64,000 nt of DNA from Nocardioides aquaticus (GTDB taxonomy: Bacteria > Actinomycetota > Actinomycetes > Propionibacteriales > Nocardioidaceae). Below are positions 17,648 to 26,591 of this stretch, piece after piece. The position numbers and the translations under genes are program-made. Each line of letters begins with the position of its first letter. Position 1 is the stretch's first letter. The notes under the pieces are model-generated. The model searched no databases and had not been told where the DNA came from. It saw only the letters and a program-made list of their open reading frames with translations. The DNA lies in NCBI RefSeq assembly GCF_018459925.1, contig NZ_CP075371.1, forward strand, positions 2,356,001 to 2,420,000, in the 5' to 3' direction.

Positions 17648-18901
17648 GTGAGTGACGGTGGATCCGTGCTGGCACCGCTGCGCGAGACGAACTTCCGCTA
17701 CTACGCCCTCTCGCGCCTGGTCGACCGCGCCGGCTCCACGATGGCCGGCGTCGCCCTGGCCTTCGCGGTGCTCGAGGTGAGCGACTCGGCCACGGCGCTC
17801 GGCATCGTGCTGGCGGCGTACAGCATCCCGATGGTCGTCTTCCTGCTCGCCGGTGGCGTCCTCGCCGACACGTTCGGCCGCACCCTGGTCATGCAGGCCA
17901 CCAACGTGCTGTCCGCGGTGAGCCAGCTGGGCATGGCGGCTCTGGTCATCAGCGGAACCGCTGAGCTCTGGCACCTCGTGGTGCTGGCCGCGCTCAACGG
18001 GACGGCGACGGCGGCCGGGATGCCGGCGATGGCCGGTCTGCTGCCCCAGCTCGTGCCACGCGCGCAGCTCCAGCAGGCCAACCTGGTGCTCGCGGTCCCG
18101 GAGAACGCGCTGATGGTGCTCGGCCCCGCGATCAGCGGTCTCCTCGTCGTCACGATCGGGCCCGGGTGGGCCCTGGCGGTCGACGGCTTCACCTACGTGG
18201 CGGCCACCCTGCTCCTGATGCGGGTACGGATCCCGCCTCCGCTGCCCCGGGAGGACCCGCCAGGCGTGCTCGCCGACCTGCGCGAGGGGTGGACCTACCT
18301 CACCTCGACGACCTGGCTGTGGGTGGTGGTGGCCTCGTTCTCCCTGCTCAACGCCATCACGAGCGGCGCCTTCAACACGCTGGGCCCGGTCCTGGCGACC
18401 GAGACCGACATCGGCGAGGGCGGCTGGGGGCTGATCCGCTCGGCGGAGGCCGTCGGGTTCCTCCTGTGCTCGCTGGTCCTGATCAAGATCCGGCTCCGGC
18501 GCCCGCTGCTGTGGGGCATGGTCGCCATCGCGTTCGGCGGCGCACCGATGATCGCGCTGGGGATCGAACCCGTCCTGGTGGCGGGCGCGGTTGCCGCGTT
18601 CGCCGCCGGGATCGGCAGCCAGGTCTTCGGCCTCGGCTGGGACCTCGCCATGCGGGAGCACGTCCCCGACGAGATGCTCTCGCGCGCCTACTCCTACGAC
18701 ATGCTCGGCTCGTTCGTGGCCATCCCGATCGGGCAGCTGACCATCGGCCCGCTCGCCGCGGTCTTCGGCGTGCAGCCGGTGATGCTCATCGCCGGCCTGG
18801 CGTACGCCACCCTCGCGCTGGCCACCCTCGCCTCGCGATCGGTGCGCGACCTGACCCGGGTGACGACCGTGGGTCCGGTTGCAACCACGCCCACGCCCTG
18901 A
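17648..18901 (+). CDS. MFS transporter (MFS_3/enterobactin exporter-like)
   Basis: A 417-residue protein starting at GTG with GGGGAGGGGA just upstream. It has 12 hydrophobic spans and the loop 2-3 motif GGVLADTFGRTLVM; the start LRETNFRYYALSRLVDRAGSTMAGVALAFAV is typical of the MFS_3 / EntS-like branch. A central cytoplasmic loop lies at about residues 195-215 (PPPLPREDPPG). It is a proton-driven exporter in the cytoplasmic membrane; the substrate is unknown. It stands alone, followed by a hairpin. Confidence 0.93.
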   Translation: MSDGGSVLAPLRETNFRYYALSRLVDRAGSTMAGVALAFAVLEVSDSATALGIVLAAYSIPMVVFLLAGGVLADTFGRTLVMQATNVLSAVSQLGMAALVISGTAELWHLVVLAALNGTATAAGMPAMAGLLPQLVPRAQLQQANLVLAVPENALMVLGPAISGLLVVTIGPGWALAVDGFTYVAATLLLMRVRIPPPLPREDPPGVLADLREGWTYLTSTTWLWVVVASFSLLNAITSGAFNTLGPVLATETDIGEGGWGLIRSAEAVGFLLCSLVLIKIRLRRPLLWGMVAIAFGGAPMIALGIEPVLVAGAVAAFAAGIGSQVFGLGWDLAMREHVPDEMLSRAYSYDMLGSFVAIPIGQLTIGPLAAVFGVQPVMLIAGLAYATLALATLASRSVRDLTRVTTVGPVATTPTP

Positions 18902-18918
18902 CCCCGCGTACTGCGGGG
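18902..18918 (+). terminator. hairpin after the MFS gene
   Basis: CCCCGC-GTACT-GCGGGG forms a perfect 6-bp stem one base after the MFS stop codon. No U tract follows, as is common in high-GC actinobacteria. It lies between convergent genes. Confidence 0.5.
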
Positions 18919-18950
18919 CCGGCCAGGGGCGCCCAGCAGGGCTCAGCCGG

Positions 18951-18990
18951 TGCTGTCGAGGATCAGCCCGTGCTGTCGAGGATCAACCGG
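18951..18990. repeat. 20-bp tandem duplication at the end of the hydrolase gene
   Basis: Bases 18951-18970 and 18971-18990 are the same 20-bp unit (TGCTGTCGAGGATCA core) with two mismatches. The unit encodes the last residues of the hydrolase plus its stop, so the copy leaves the protein end (LDSTG) unchanged and the second copy lies behind the stop. It looks like a slippage event. Confidence 0.85.
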
Positions 18991-19745
18991 GTCGCTTCCT
19001 CAGGTGCGTCCCACTGCGGGAAGTGACCGCACCGCTCGAACCAGTGCAGCACCGCGTCGGGGTACAGCTCCTGGGCACGGGCGGCCTGCCTCGGCACGGT
19101 CACCAGGTCGCGCCGCCCCCACCCGATCGTGACCCGGCCGGGCACGGTGCCGGCCGGGGCACCCTGCTGCTTGGGCCCCTTGGTCAGGGCATCCAGGGCA
19201 GCGCCGGTCGACGGGGCGTCGGCCAGCCCACGCACGTCCGGCAGCACGGTCTCGCGGGAGAGCGCCCAGGGCCGTGCCGACAGCTGCGCGAGGAGCACGC
19301 TCCGTCCCACGGCGCTGCCGAGCAGCGACGGCAGCATGCCTCGTAGCGCACGGACCAGGGCGATCGACGGGCGCAGCGTGGCGCCGAAGGCGACGAGCTC
19401 CCGGTCGCTCCAGAAGCCGCCCGGGTCCAACGCCACGGTGTCGCCGCCCACGCCGCGGCGCGCGAGCTCGAGAACGATCCGGCCGCCCATCGACTGGCCG
19501 ACGGTCGAGATGCCGTCCAGGCCCTGATCGCGGATGAAGTCCGCGACGGCGTCGCTCAGGGTGGCGATCGAGACCTCGCCCGTCAACGGCGGCGTCTCGC
19601 CGAACCCCGGCAGGTCGACGGCGATCACCTCACGGGTCTCGGCCAGCTCATCGAGGATCGGTGACCAGGACCGCCACCCAGCTCCCAGGCCGTGCACCAG
19701 CAGCAACGGGCTGCCGCTGCCTCGTCTCACGTGGTTCAGGGTCAC
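18963..19745 (-). CDS. alpha/beta hydrolase
   Basis: A 260-residue alpha/beta hydrolase: the oxyanion loop LLVHGLGAGWRSW, the nucleophile elbow GQSMGG (Ser about residue 84), the acid in IGWGRRDLVT, and the catalytic His in CGHFPQWD. The fold and length match epoxide hydrolase- or esterase-type family members; the substrate is unknown. The ATG at 19745 begins MTLNHVRRG. It has no operon partner and is convergent with the MFS gene. Confidence 0.92.
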   Translation of the reverse strand: MTLNHVRRGSGSPLLLVHGLGAGWRSWSPILDELAETREVIAVDLPGFGETPPLTGEVSIATLSDAVADFIRDQGLDGISTVGQSMGGRIVLELARRGVGGDTVALDPGGFWSDRELVAFGATLRPSIALVRALRGMLPSLLGSAVGRSVLLAQLSARPWALSRETVLPDVRGLADAPSTGAALDALTKGPKQQGAPAGTVPGRVTIGWGRRDLVTVPRQAARAQELYPDAVLHWFERCGHFPQWDAPEEATRLILDSTG

Positions 19746-19873
19746 CTCCGGAACGCTAGCTCACGCGGGGTCGGGGGAGCTCGGTGGCGCAGTCCGCCTG
19801 GGGGCGCCCTGCCCCGGTTGCGGGCCGTCGCCAGACGCCTGACAGGGACCGGCGAGGGTGTCAGGATCCGGGC

Positions 19874-20266
19874 ATGTCGATCGACGTGACGGTCCGGGAC
19901 GAGACGACCGCAGGCGACCTCCTGCAGGAGCTGGCGCTCCAGCTGGCAAGCGAGCGGCTGACGGTGGCCGAGCTCATCCGCAGCCGCGTCGAGACCGAGG
20001 CGCGCGCCCACCAGGCTTCCAGGGGCACCACCCCGTACCAGGGCCTCGTGCAGCCCGTGCCCCACGAGCAGAACCTGAACGCCGCTCGGCCCCCGACGCG
20101 GATCGACCCCGAGCGACAGGTCGAGGTCGCCCTCGACGCCTTCTCCCGGGGCCGGGTCCTGGTCCTCGTCGACGATCGTCAGGTCACCGAGCTCGGCGAC
20201 GAGGTGGTGCTCCGACCCGGCAGCGCGGTCACCTTCCTCAGGCTCACGCCGCTGGTCGGGGGCTGA
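19874..20266 (+). CDS. small protein ending in Gly-Gly, candidate beta-grasp/ubiquitin-like
   Basis: A 130-residue protein that I could not assign to a named family. It begins with a strand-like SIDVTVRDETT, then helix-rich LTVAELIRSRVETEARAH, a YQGLVQPV turn, and an amphipathic helix (RQVEVALDAFSRG). It ends with two strands, VLVLVDDRQV and DEVVLRPGSAVTFLRL, and the terminal residues TPLVGG. The protein stops exactly at Gly-Gly, as ThiS, MoaD and ubiquitin-like modifiers do, and the last strands read like a beta-grasp end. It is 3 bases upstream of the DUF4132 gene, clearly one operon. Ubiquitin-like function is inference only; no E1-, E2- or JAB-like gene is nearby. Confidence 0.7.
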   Translation: MSIDVTVRDETTAGDLLQELALQLASERLTVAELIRSRVETEARAHQASRGTTPYQGLVQPVPHEQNLNAARPPTRIDPERQVEVALDAFSRGRVLVLVDDRQVTELGDEVVLRPGSAVTFLRLTPLVGG

Positions 20267-20269
20267 CGG

Positions 20270-22768
20270 GTGCGCTCACTCGATCGCTGGCGCCGGCGCA
20301 GCAGCGACGGCACCGGCCGTACCGGCGACCCTGGCGACTCTGGCGACTCCGAGGCATGCGACCTCATCGCCGTGGTGATGCGACAGGTGGACGGCCGCGG
20401 GTGGCCGAGTGCGGAGCAGGTGCGAGCCACGGAGGCGTGGGACGCGATCCGCGACGCCCCCGGGGAGGTCCGCGTCTCGGTCGCCATCGAGGCCTTCACC
20501 CGGGCTGCCCCTCCGGCGACGGACTCACGCGAGGAGGGGGCCCTGGTCGTGATCGGCCAGGAGGTCCTTCGCAAGAGGGTGGCCCTCACCGCCGACGACC
20601 GGGTCGCCCTCCTGAGCGCCTTGGTGGCGTACGCGGGCCGTCACGGGAGTGGGTGCCGGCTCGATCCGAGCTGGGACCACACCCGCACGGTGCTCCGCGC
20701 CCTCGAGCGAGGAGGCGAGGTGGACCGCCTGCCCGCCGAACACGAGCTGTTGCAGCGCGTTCGCGCCGCGCTGGTCGAGACCGACACAGCCACGGCGCGG
20801 CGCGCCGTCCCCCGTGTCGACGCGATCCTGGGGGTCACGACCGGCGACGTCGCCATCTTCGCCGAGCAGGACTGGTGCGGCAGGGCGATGGAGGGCTGTG
20901 TCCCGGACCTGCCCGGGGAGGTGTCGGGGGCCGCCACCGCCGCGCTGCAGCTGGCCACGAGGGCGTCCTCGGCCAGGCCGCCGCAACCGTTCCTCGACCG
21001 AGCCGCCGAGCTGGCCCGTACGCACGGCGACGACACCCTCGCTCGGGCGGTCGCGGCGATGTTGCGGGCCGGTGCGCTCCCGGTCACCGCCGAACGCGGT
21101 GTCGTCGACCCCGCGAGCGGGGATGCGGTCCGGGGTCTGTGCTGGACGGCGGCGACCGTCACGCCGACTCCCGAGCTGGCAGCGGCGGTGGGGGCGTGGG
21201 TCACCGGCGGCTGGACGAAGGCGCCCGGGGTGGGTGTGCGATGTCGCAAGGGCGCTGGCGGCGCCCTGTGGGCGCTGGCCCGGCTCGGTGACGCCGGCGC
21301 GGTCGAGCTCGGCCGTGCGCGGGCCCTGGTGAGGCAGCCCCAGGCCGTCAAGGAGGTCGATGCCGCCATCGACCTCGCGGCCGACGGGCTCGGCATCCCT
21401 CGGGAGGAGTTCGAGGAGCGGGTCGTGCCGACGTACGGCCTCGACGTCGGAGCCGTCCGGACGGCGCCGCTGGGCGACTACCTGGCGACGGTCGGCGTCG
21501 AACGTGGGAAGGCCGCGGTGTCGGTCGTGGGCCCTGACGGGAGGGTGCGGAAGTCCGTGCCCGCGGCGGTCCGCCGTGATCACGCCGGCGAGCTGGCGGA
21601 TCTCCGGGCGCTGGCTAAGGACGTCTCGACCATGCTCGTGGCCCAGCGGTTGCGGATCGAACGACTCCTGATGGAGGAGCGTTCGTGGGAGCCGCAGGTG
21701 TGGCGGCAGAGGTACCTCGACCACCCCCTGGTGTCGGTGCTGGCCCGTCCGCTCGTGTGGCAGGTCGTGGGGCCGAGGGGCCGTCGGCCCTTCGTCGCCC
21801 CGGACGGGACCTTCGTCGACGTCGAGGGCTCCCCGGTCTCCTGGGACACGGACGACCGGATCGAGCTGTGGCACCCGGCCACGGTGTCCACCTCGGAGGT
21901 CGAGGCCTGGCGGCTACGGATCGAGGGGCTGGGCGTCGTGCAGCCCTTCAAGCAGGCCCACCGCGAGGTCTACCTGCTGACCGAGGCCGAGCGCTCCACC
22001 GACCTGTACTCCAACCGGTTCGCCGGCCACATCCTGCGCCAGCACCAGTTCGCCGCCCTCGCCCGGGCGCGGGGATGGACGTACGCCCTGCAGGGGGCCT
22101 GGGACCAGCCGGACGACCTGGCCCGGCTGCCGCTCGACCGGCACGACCTGTCGGTCGGCCTGTGGGTCGACCGCCCCTGGGACGCGGAGGAGGACTGGAA
22201 CGACCACGGGATCTTCACCCACGTGCTGACCGACCAGGTGCGCTTCTCCACCCTCGCCGGGGAGGACGTGCACCTGGCCGACATCCCGGTGCGGGTCCTC
22301 AGCGAAGTGCTCCGGGACGTCGACCTCTTCGTCGGGGTCAGCTCGATCGGCAACGACCCCACCTGGCAGGACTCCGGCGACGCCCGCCGCCGGACCTGGG
22401 GCGACTACTGGTCGTCGTACTCCTTCGGCGAGCTGAGCGCTGCTGCGGAGGTGCGCCGCGACCTGCTGGCCCGCATCCTCCCCAAGCTCTCGATCCGCGA
22501 CGTCGCCACGCTGGAGGAGAGGTTCCTGGTCGTGCAGGGCTCCCTGCGGACCTACAAGATCCATCTCGGCTCGGGCAACATCCTGATGGAGCCGAACGGC
22601 GAGTACCTCTGCATCGTGCCCGGGCGAGGCGACGCCGAGCCCCGCGAGATCATGCTCCCCTTCGACGGGGACCGGACCCTCAGCATCCTGCTCTCCAAGG
22701 CCCTGCTGCTCGCCCACGACCGGAGCATCACGGACGAGACCATCACGTCCCAGATCACCCGGCGGTGA
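20270..22768 (+). CDS. DUF4132 (MolR/YehI-like) large protein
   Basis: An 832-residue cytoplasmic protein from GTG at 20270. Residues 1-500 are mostly helical and contain repeat-like stretches. From about residue 534 comes the DUF4132 region (WHPATVSTSEVEAWR, then QPFKQAHREVYLLTEAE and FAGHILRQHQFAALARARGW). The C-terminal part has RDVDLFVGVSSIGNDPTW and the ending YKIHLGSGNILMEPNGEYLCIVP. E. coli relatives MolR and YehI lie in a cluster with AAA, vWA and SWIM proteins; none of these is here. Function is unknown. The only partner is the Gly-Gly protein 3 bases upstream. Confidence 0.85.
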   Translation: MRSLDRWRRRSSDGTGRTGDPGDSGDSEACDLIAVVMRQVDGRGWPSAEQVRATEAWDAIRDAPGEVRVSVAIEAFTRAAPPATDSREEGALVVIGQEVLRKRVALTADDRVALLSALVAYAGRHGSGCRLDPSWDHTRTVLRALERGGEVDRLPAEHELLQRVRAALVETDTATARRAVPRVDAILGVTTGDVAIFAEQDWCGRAMEGCVPDLPGEVSGAATAALQLATRASSARPPQPFLDRAAELARTHGDDTLARAVAAMLRAGALPVTAERGVVDPASGDAVRGLCWTAATVTPTPELAAAVGAWVTGGWTKAPGVGVRCRKGAGGALWALARLGDAGAVELGRARALVRQPQAVKEVDAAIDLAADGLGIPREEFEERVVPTYGLDVGAVRTAPLGDYLATVGVERGKAAVSVVGPDGRVRKSVPAAVRRDHAGELADLRALAKDVSTMLVAQRLRIERLLMEERSWEPQVWRQRYLDHPLVSVLARPLVWQVVGPRGRRPFVAPDGTFVDVEGSPVSWDTDDRIELWHPATVSTSEVEAWRLRIEGLGVVQPFKQAHREVYLLTEAERSTDLYSNRFAGHILRQHQFAALARARGWTYALQGAWDQPDDLARLPLDRHDLSVGLWVDRPWDAEEDWNDHGIFTHVLTDQVRFSTLAGEDVHLADIPVRVLSEVLRDVDLFVGVSSIGNDPTWQDSGDARRRTWGDYWSSYSFGELSAAAEVRRDLLARILPKLSIRDVATLEERFLVVQGSLRTYKIHLGSGNILMEPNGEYLCIVPGRGDAEPREIMLPFDGDRTLSILLSKALLLAHDRSITDETITSQITRR

Positions 22769-22808
22769 GAGGGCGCGTACACCTGCCACCGCCTCCTGGA
22801 GCCACGAC

Positions 22809-23246
22809 TCACAGGAACGCGGCCGGGCCTCCGCGCTCGATCGTCACCGGGTACATCGCACCGAGAAGCTCCCGGGGGTCCTCTGCGGCGAGGAGCTCCG
22901 CGTCGGTGCCCATCAGCCTGATGCCCGTACCGTCGTGAAGGGCGTGACCGCCGCTGACCCGAGCAGGCCGCTCCCTCATGAGGCGCAGCACCTCGTCGGT
23001 CAGCTCGGCGGAGGTGTAGGGCGCGTCGCGCCAGGTCACCCGGAGGCTCGAGGGTGCAGCCCGGATGAGGGCGGCGATCCTGTTGCTCGGTGTCCCCACG
23101 GTGAAGATGACCAGCTCCTGCTCACCGTCGACGAGTTCCGCACCGGCATAGGCCGGCGAGTCCTGGACGAGGGACACGAGGCGGTCGTAGTAGTCGCCTG
23201 TCTCCGTCGTCCATGGTTCGAGGTGATCGTGGTCTCCACCGTCCAT
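22809..23246 (-). CDS. hypothetical protein
   Basis: A 145-residue soluble protein with no recognised family: acidic N terminus (DGGDHDHLEPW), YYDRLVSLVQDSPAYAGAELVDGEQELVIFTVG, then VTWRDAPYTSAELTDEVLRLM. The alternating strand and helix pattern suggests a small alpha/beta domain. The ATG is at 23246. It is convergent with the DUF4132 gene (40 bases apart) and is probably monocistronic. Confidence 0.65.
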   Translation of the reverse strand: MDGGDHDHLEPWTTETGDYYDRLVSLVQDSPAYAGAELVDGEQELVIFTVGTPSNRIAALIRAAPSSLRVTWRDAPYTSAELTDEVLRLMRERPARVSGGHALHDGTGIRLMGTDAELLAAEDPRELLGAMYPVTIERGGPAAFL

Positions 23247-23378
23247 GGACTGATGGTGCCTCCTCGCTCGCCCTGCGGCGGCATCTCGGGACGTGCCCGT
23301 GGACCCCGGTGGTCGGTCAGTCGGTCAGTGGGTGCCCGACGAGCCGACCGGTCACGGGCACGATCCGCAGGCCGGTCA

Positions 23379-23933
23379 TCAGCTGGGCTGCACCTGGCTG
23401 AGCCAGGCCTCGAGCTGCCTCGAGGTGGTGAAGGTCAGTACTGGTGGGACGTCGGGTGACTCGGACCAGCGACGGATCCGGTCTCGCTTCCTGCCGAACG
23501 ATCTGAAGTGCCACCTCACGATCGAGTCCTTCCCGAGCATCTGCCGGAAGGTCTCCGTGTTGCCGTTGCACCGTGGGGACTTCGTCACCGCGCCCATGAT
23601 CGTTCGTCGGACCAGGCGCTGCAGCGAGAACCAGCGCGGGTAGTCCAGGGCGACGATGAGCTCCGCCCTCGGTAGGACGAGGTCGAGCCACGTGCCGTAA
23701 GCAGAATCCAGGACCCAGCGGTCGCCAGAAGTCACGGCGGCGATCAGCTCGCGTTGCCGTCCGACGTCGACCGGCACCCAGCCTGGGAGCCAGGTCAGTT
23801 CGTCGACCAGGGTGACCGGGAGCCCGGTGCGTTCACCGATGCGTTCTGCGGCGGTGCTCTTCCCGCTCCCGGTCACGCCATAGACGAGTATCCGGCTCAC
23901 ACCCGTCGGGACCTCGGCGAAGGACACGGGCAC
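23379..23933 (-). CDS. P-loop kinase-like protein (adenylate kinase/FlaR type)
   Basis: A 184-residue protein with Walker A GVTGSGKST (about residues 19-27), then PVTLVDELTWLPGWVPVD, WVLDSAYGTW and LDYPRWFSLQRLVRRTI, the pattern of topology-modulation (FlaR-like) P-loop proteins. These are small nucleoside-kinase-like enzymes of unclear substrate. GTG codons occur at residues 1 and 3; the first gives the full frame. It is monocistronic. Confidence 0.85.
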   Translation of the reverse strand: MPVSFAEVPTGVSRILVYGVTGSGKSTAAERIGERTGLPVTLVDELTWLPGWVPVDVGRQRELIAAVTSGDRWVLDSAYGTWLDLVLPRAELIVALDYPRWFSLQRLVRRTIMGAVTKSPRCNGNTETFRQMLGKDSIVRWHFRSFGRKRDRIRRWSESPDVPPVLTFTTSRQLEAWLSQVQPS

Positions 23934-24031
23934 AGGCTAGGCAGGTGGTGACGCGCTGAGCGCGGTCTTCACTGCTCGACCCGATCCTGACGGGTGCTAC
24001 GTTCGATCGGCGTTCGGCGGAAGGATCAAGC

Positions 24032-24169
24032 GTGGACGACAAGAAGCCCTCGCCCGGTTATCTGTGGCGACCCGGATCTTCACCCCAGGACAACCCGCTC
24101 CACGTCGTCGTCGCGGTCGTCATCGGGCTCATCCTGATCGGCGTCGTGGTCCTCGCGCTCGTCGCCTGA
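24032..24169 (+). CDS. 45-residue single-span membrane protein
   Basis: A short gene starting at GTG 24032, 8 bases after GGAAGGA. It encodes a polar start (MDDKKPSPGYLWRPGSSPQD) and then one clean membrane span (VVVAVVIGLILIGVVVLALVA) that ends the protein. The ribosome site and the hydrophobic profile support coding. It lies 51 bases before the membrane-anchored esterase gene and may be cotranscribed with it. Function is unknown. Confidence 0.55.
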   Translation: MDDKKPSPGYLWRPGSSPQDNPLHVVVAVVIGLILIGVVVLALVA

Positions 24170-24220
24170 GGCGTCTCGTCCGATCAGTCACACCAAACAG
24201 CCGCGAACACGGAGTGTGGG

Positions 24221-25318
24221 ATGGGATTGACGATCGTGACGGCGGTCTGGGCGGTGTTCGTGGCACTGTCGTGGTGGTCTCCGATTCGGGCCGGGCGCTG
24301 GGGCGTCGCCGCCTTCCTGCTGTCAGTGACGGTGAATGAAGTCCCGATCGTTCTCCTGGTCGTCTTCGTGGCTTCGCTGGCCGCACAGGTGCCGACCGCG
24401 CTCACCTGGAACGACTGGCTCCCGGCAGCGCTGGCCGGGTTCGTCGTGGTCGGGCTGGTGTGGTTGCAGGTCCGTGCCGCCAGTTCTTGGGCCCGCCTTG
24501 CAGCGGCGATGGGGATGGAGCCCGCCAAGGGCGGTGGCTGGGGGGTGTGGGCCGGCGGGATCTTGTTGCTGTTCCAGCGTCATCGGCGCGGCGTTCGTCG
24601 TCACCGCAACCTGGCGTACGGCTCCGAGGGCCGAGCGCACCGGCTCGACGTCTACCGCGGGTCCGACCAGTCACAGGAGCGCCCGATCGTGATCCACCTG
24701 CACGGTGGTGGCTTCGTCCAGGGCGGCAAGAGTCGCGAGAGCGTGGTCCTGCTCAATCAGCTGGCCGCGCACGGGTGGTTGTGCATCAGTGCCAACTACC
24801 TGTTACGCGCCGCCGGGGTGTTTCCGCACTCCTTGGTGGATGCGAAGCACGTGATCGTCTGGGCGAAGGAGCATGCCGCCGAGTACGGCGCCGACCCCAC
24901 CCAGATCTTCTTGGTCGGCACCTCCGCAGGTGGCCACCTTGCGCTTTCCGCAGCGCTGACCCAGAACGACCCTGAGCTCCAACCGAACTTCGAGGACCGC
25001 GACACCACGGTGGCGGGGGTGGTCGTCCTCTACGGCTACCTCGGCCCACGCACCACCGATCCATCCAGCTCGCCGGCCGCCCTGGTCCACCCAGATGCCC
25101 CGCCAGCGCTGATGATCCACGGATCCCACGACAGCATGGTGGCGTCTGTCGGACCTCGCTCGGTGGCCACCGCTCTGCGAGATGTCTCGCGCGCACCGGT
25201 GGTCTGGATCGAGTTGCCCCACACCCAGCACAACTTCGACCTCTTCGCCTCTGTCCGTGCCCGCATGGTTGCGAACGCCACCCTCACCTTCCTGGAACGG
25301 GTTCGGACACGGGGGTGA
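24221..25318 (+). CDS. membrane-anchored HSL-type esterase/lipase
   Basis: A 365-residue protein. Residues 1-115 hold about three membrane spans. The rest is an alpha/beta hydrolase of the hormone-sensitive-lipase type, with oxyanion motif HLHGGGFVQGG, nucleophile elbow GTSAGG, acid in IHGSHDSMV and His in LPHTQHNFD. It should hydrolyse esters at the membrane; the side facing the active site is not clear. The ATG at 24221 begins the first span. The short span protein just upstream may belong with it. Confidence 0.88.
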   Translation: MGLTIVTAVWAVFVALSWWSPIRAGRWGVAAFLLSVTVNEVPIVLLVVFVASLAAQVPTALTWNDWLPAALAGFVVVGLVWLQVRAASSWARLAAAMGMEPAKGGGWGVWAGGILLLFQRHRRGVRRHRNLAYGSEGRAHRLDVYRGSDQSQERPIVIHLHGGGFVQGGKSRESVVLLNQLAAHGWLCISANYLLRAAGVFPHSLVDAKHVIVWAKEHAAEYGADPTQIFLVGTSAGGHLALSAALTQNDPELQPNFEDRDTTVAGVVVLYGYLGPRTTDPSSSPAALVHPDAPPALMIHGSHDSMVASVGPRSVATALRDVSRAPVVWIELPHTQHNFDLFASVRARMVANATLTFLERVRTRG

Positions 25319-25475
25319 ATCGGTGGACCGAGTCGGACGTGCTGGAGCCGGCGCTCCGTCTCACGCCGCGCCGGGCCGAGGAGGTCGAGAACGCCGAGAA
25401 CGCCGCCGGCCTCCTCCTGCAGGAGCTCCCGAAGGCCGGGCGGCTCAGGCCGGCCCAGCCCCGGGCACGCACCGC

Positions 25476-26156
25476 TCAGGCCGCGGGGGCCGGGACGGCC
25501 TCGTCCCGCATGGTCGGCGCCTCCCGCGGGGTCCCCGGACCGTCCGCGCGCGGGAGCGGGGCACCCTCGGTCGCGTCGCAGGTGGCCGACCCGGGACCGA
25601 GGGGCCCGCAGTCCTCCACGGACGGGGCCGGCACCGCACCCCCGGCCCGCGGGACCGGCACCTCACCCTCAGCCGACGGGGCCGGCACCTCACCCCCGGC
25701 CGGCGGGGCGGCTGGGACGGGCAGCTCGCCCTCGGCAGGAGGCTGGGGGATGCCGCCCTCGACATGGGGCGCGGGCGGCGCGGGCGGCGCGGGGCAGGTC
25801 GTCGCACCGGTGCCGGCAGCCGGAGCGTCGCCTGAGGCGGAGTCGGCGCCACCGGCGCTTCCCCCACCTGCCAGCGAGGCCTCGGTGGGGGAGGACGTGC
25901 TCGCGCCGGTGGCGCCGGAGTCGGCCAACGCCGGCACCGAGAAGGCCAGGCCGATGCCGGCGACGGCACCGACCGCCACGCCGGCGATGAGACGACGCCC
26001 GCGCCGCGGGCGACCGGCGGCGAGCATGACGGTGTCATCGGCCTGAGCGGGGTGCCAGCTGCCGACGGTGATCGGCTGGGTGTCGCCCTGCGAGAAGGCC
26101 GGGCCGGACGGGACGGCCGGGTGGGTGGTGGTGGGACGGCGGAAGGGGTTCTTCAC
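25476..26156 (-). CDS. Ala/Pro-rich envelope protein
   Basis: A 226-residue protein starting at GTG behind AGGAGGAACC. A cytoplasmic N terminus of about 55 residues is followed by one membrane span (LIAGVAVGAVAGIGLAFSV) and a long low-complexity exterior rich in Ala, Pro, Gly and Glu. That region has imperfect repeats of the type [27 protein letters not shown] and two Cys (TTCPAPP, VEDCGPL). No enzymatic domain is seen. It is 55 bases downstream of the short membrane gene at 26212 and shares an identical ribosome site, so the two form an operon divergent from the two-component system. Confidence 0.65.
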   Translation of the reverse strand: MKNPFRRPTTTHPAVPSGPAFSQGDTQPITVGSWHPAQADDTVMLAAGRPRRGRRLIAGVAVGAVAGIGLAFSVPALADSGATGASTSSPTEASLAGGGSAGGADSASGDAPAAGTGATTCPAPPAPPAPHVEGGIPQPPAEGELPVPAAPPAGGEVPAPSAEGEVPVPRAGGAVPAPSVEDCGPLGPGSATCDATEGAPLPRADGPGTPREAPTMRDEAVPAPAA

Positions 26157-26211
26157 GGTTCCTCCTGGAACGGGTGGGACGGGCGGCTTGGGTGGATCAG
26201 ACGGGTCGGGG

Positions 26212-26508
26212 TCAGGGCGTTCCCGGCGCGCCGGGGCGATCGCCGGTCAGCTGCCCGAGGTCGTCGAGCGCGGCGACGGGCATCGGCAGCGCCCGAGCGA
26301 AGGCGCTGCGCTGCACCTCGCCTGCCAGGGGCGGGGGACCCCAGGCGGTGAGGGCGACAGCAGCCACCCAGGCCAACGCGACGGTGCCGAGCGAGGCGCC
26401 CAGCACGGGCAGCAGCCCGCGTCCGGCGCGCAGCGCACCGACCGCGGCCACCACGACGAGCGCCAGCACGACCAGGTCGACCAGGCCGAGGGACGGGAGA
26501 TCGATCAC
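26212..26508 (-). CDS. short CvpA-like membrane protein
   Basis: A 98-residue protein from GTG at 26508 with ribosome site AGGAGGAACC. Two hydrophobic spans (LVDLVVLALVVVAAVGALRAG and LLPVLGASLGTVALAWVAA) resemble the first half of CvpA-family proteins. The C-terminal 40 residues are polar. Typical CvpA proteins have four spans, so this is a short or divergent form. It is the first gene of the operon with the Ala/Pro-rich protein. The CvpA link is tentative. Confidence 0.55.
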   Translation of the reverse strand: MIDLPSLGLVDLVVLALVVVAAVGALRAGRGLLPVLGASLGTVALAWVAAVALTAWGPPPLAGEVQRSAFARALPMPVAALDDLGQLTGDRPGAPGTP

Positions 26509-26591
26509 GGTTCCTCCTTGCGTGTCCTCGTCGGCAGGCTTGCCGGCCGAGGTGGGAACAAGGACGAACCTGGTGACCCCACCTGCGGGGA

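Noticed and set aside
18951..18990. Attachment site of a mobile element
   Set aside because: The 20-bp copies are directly adjacent with nothing between them, so replication slippage is enough.
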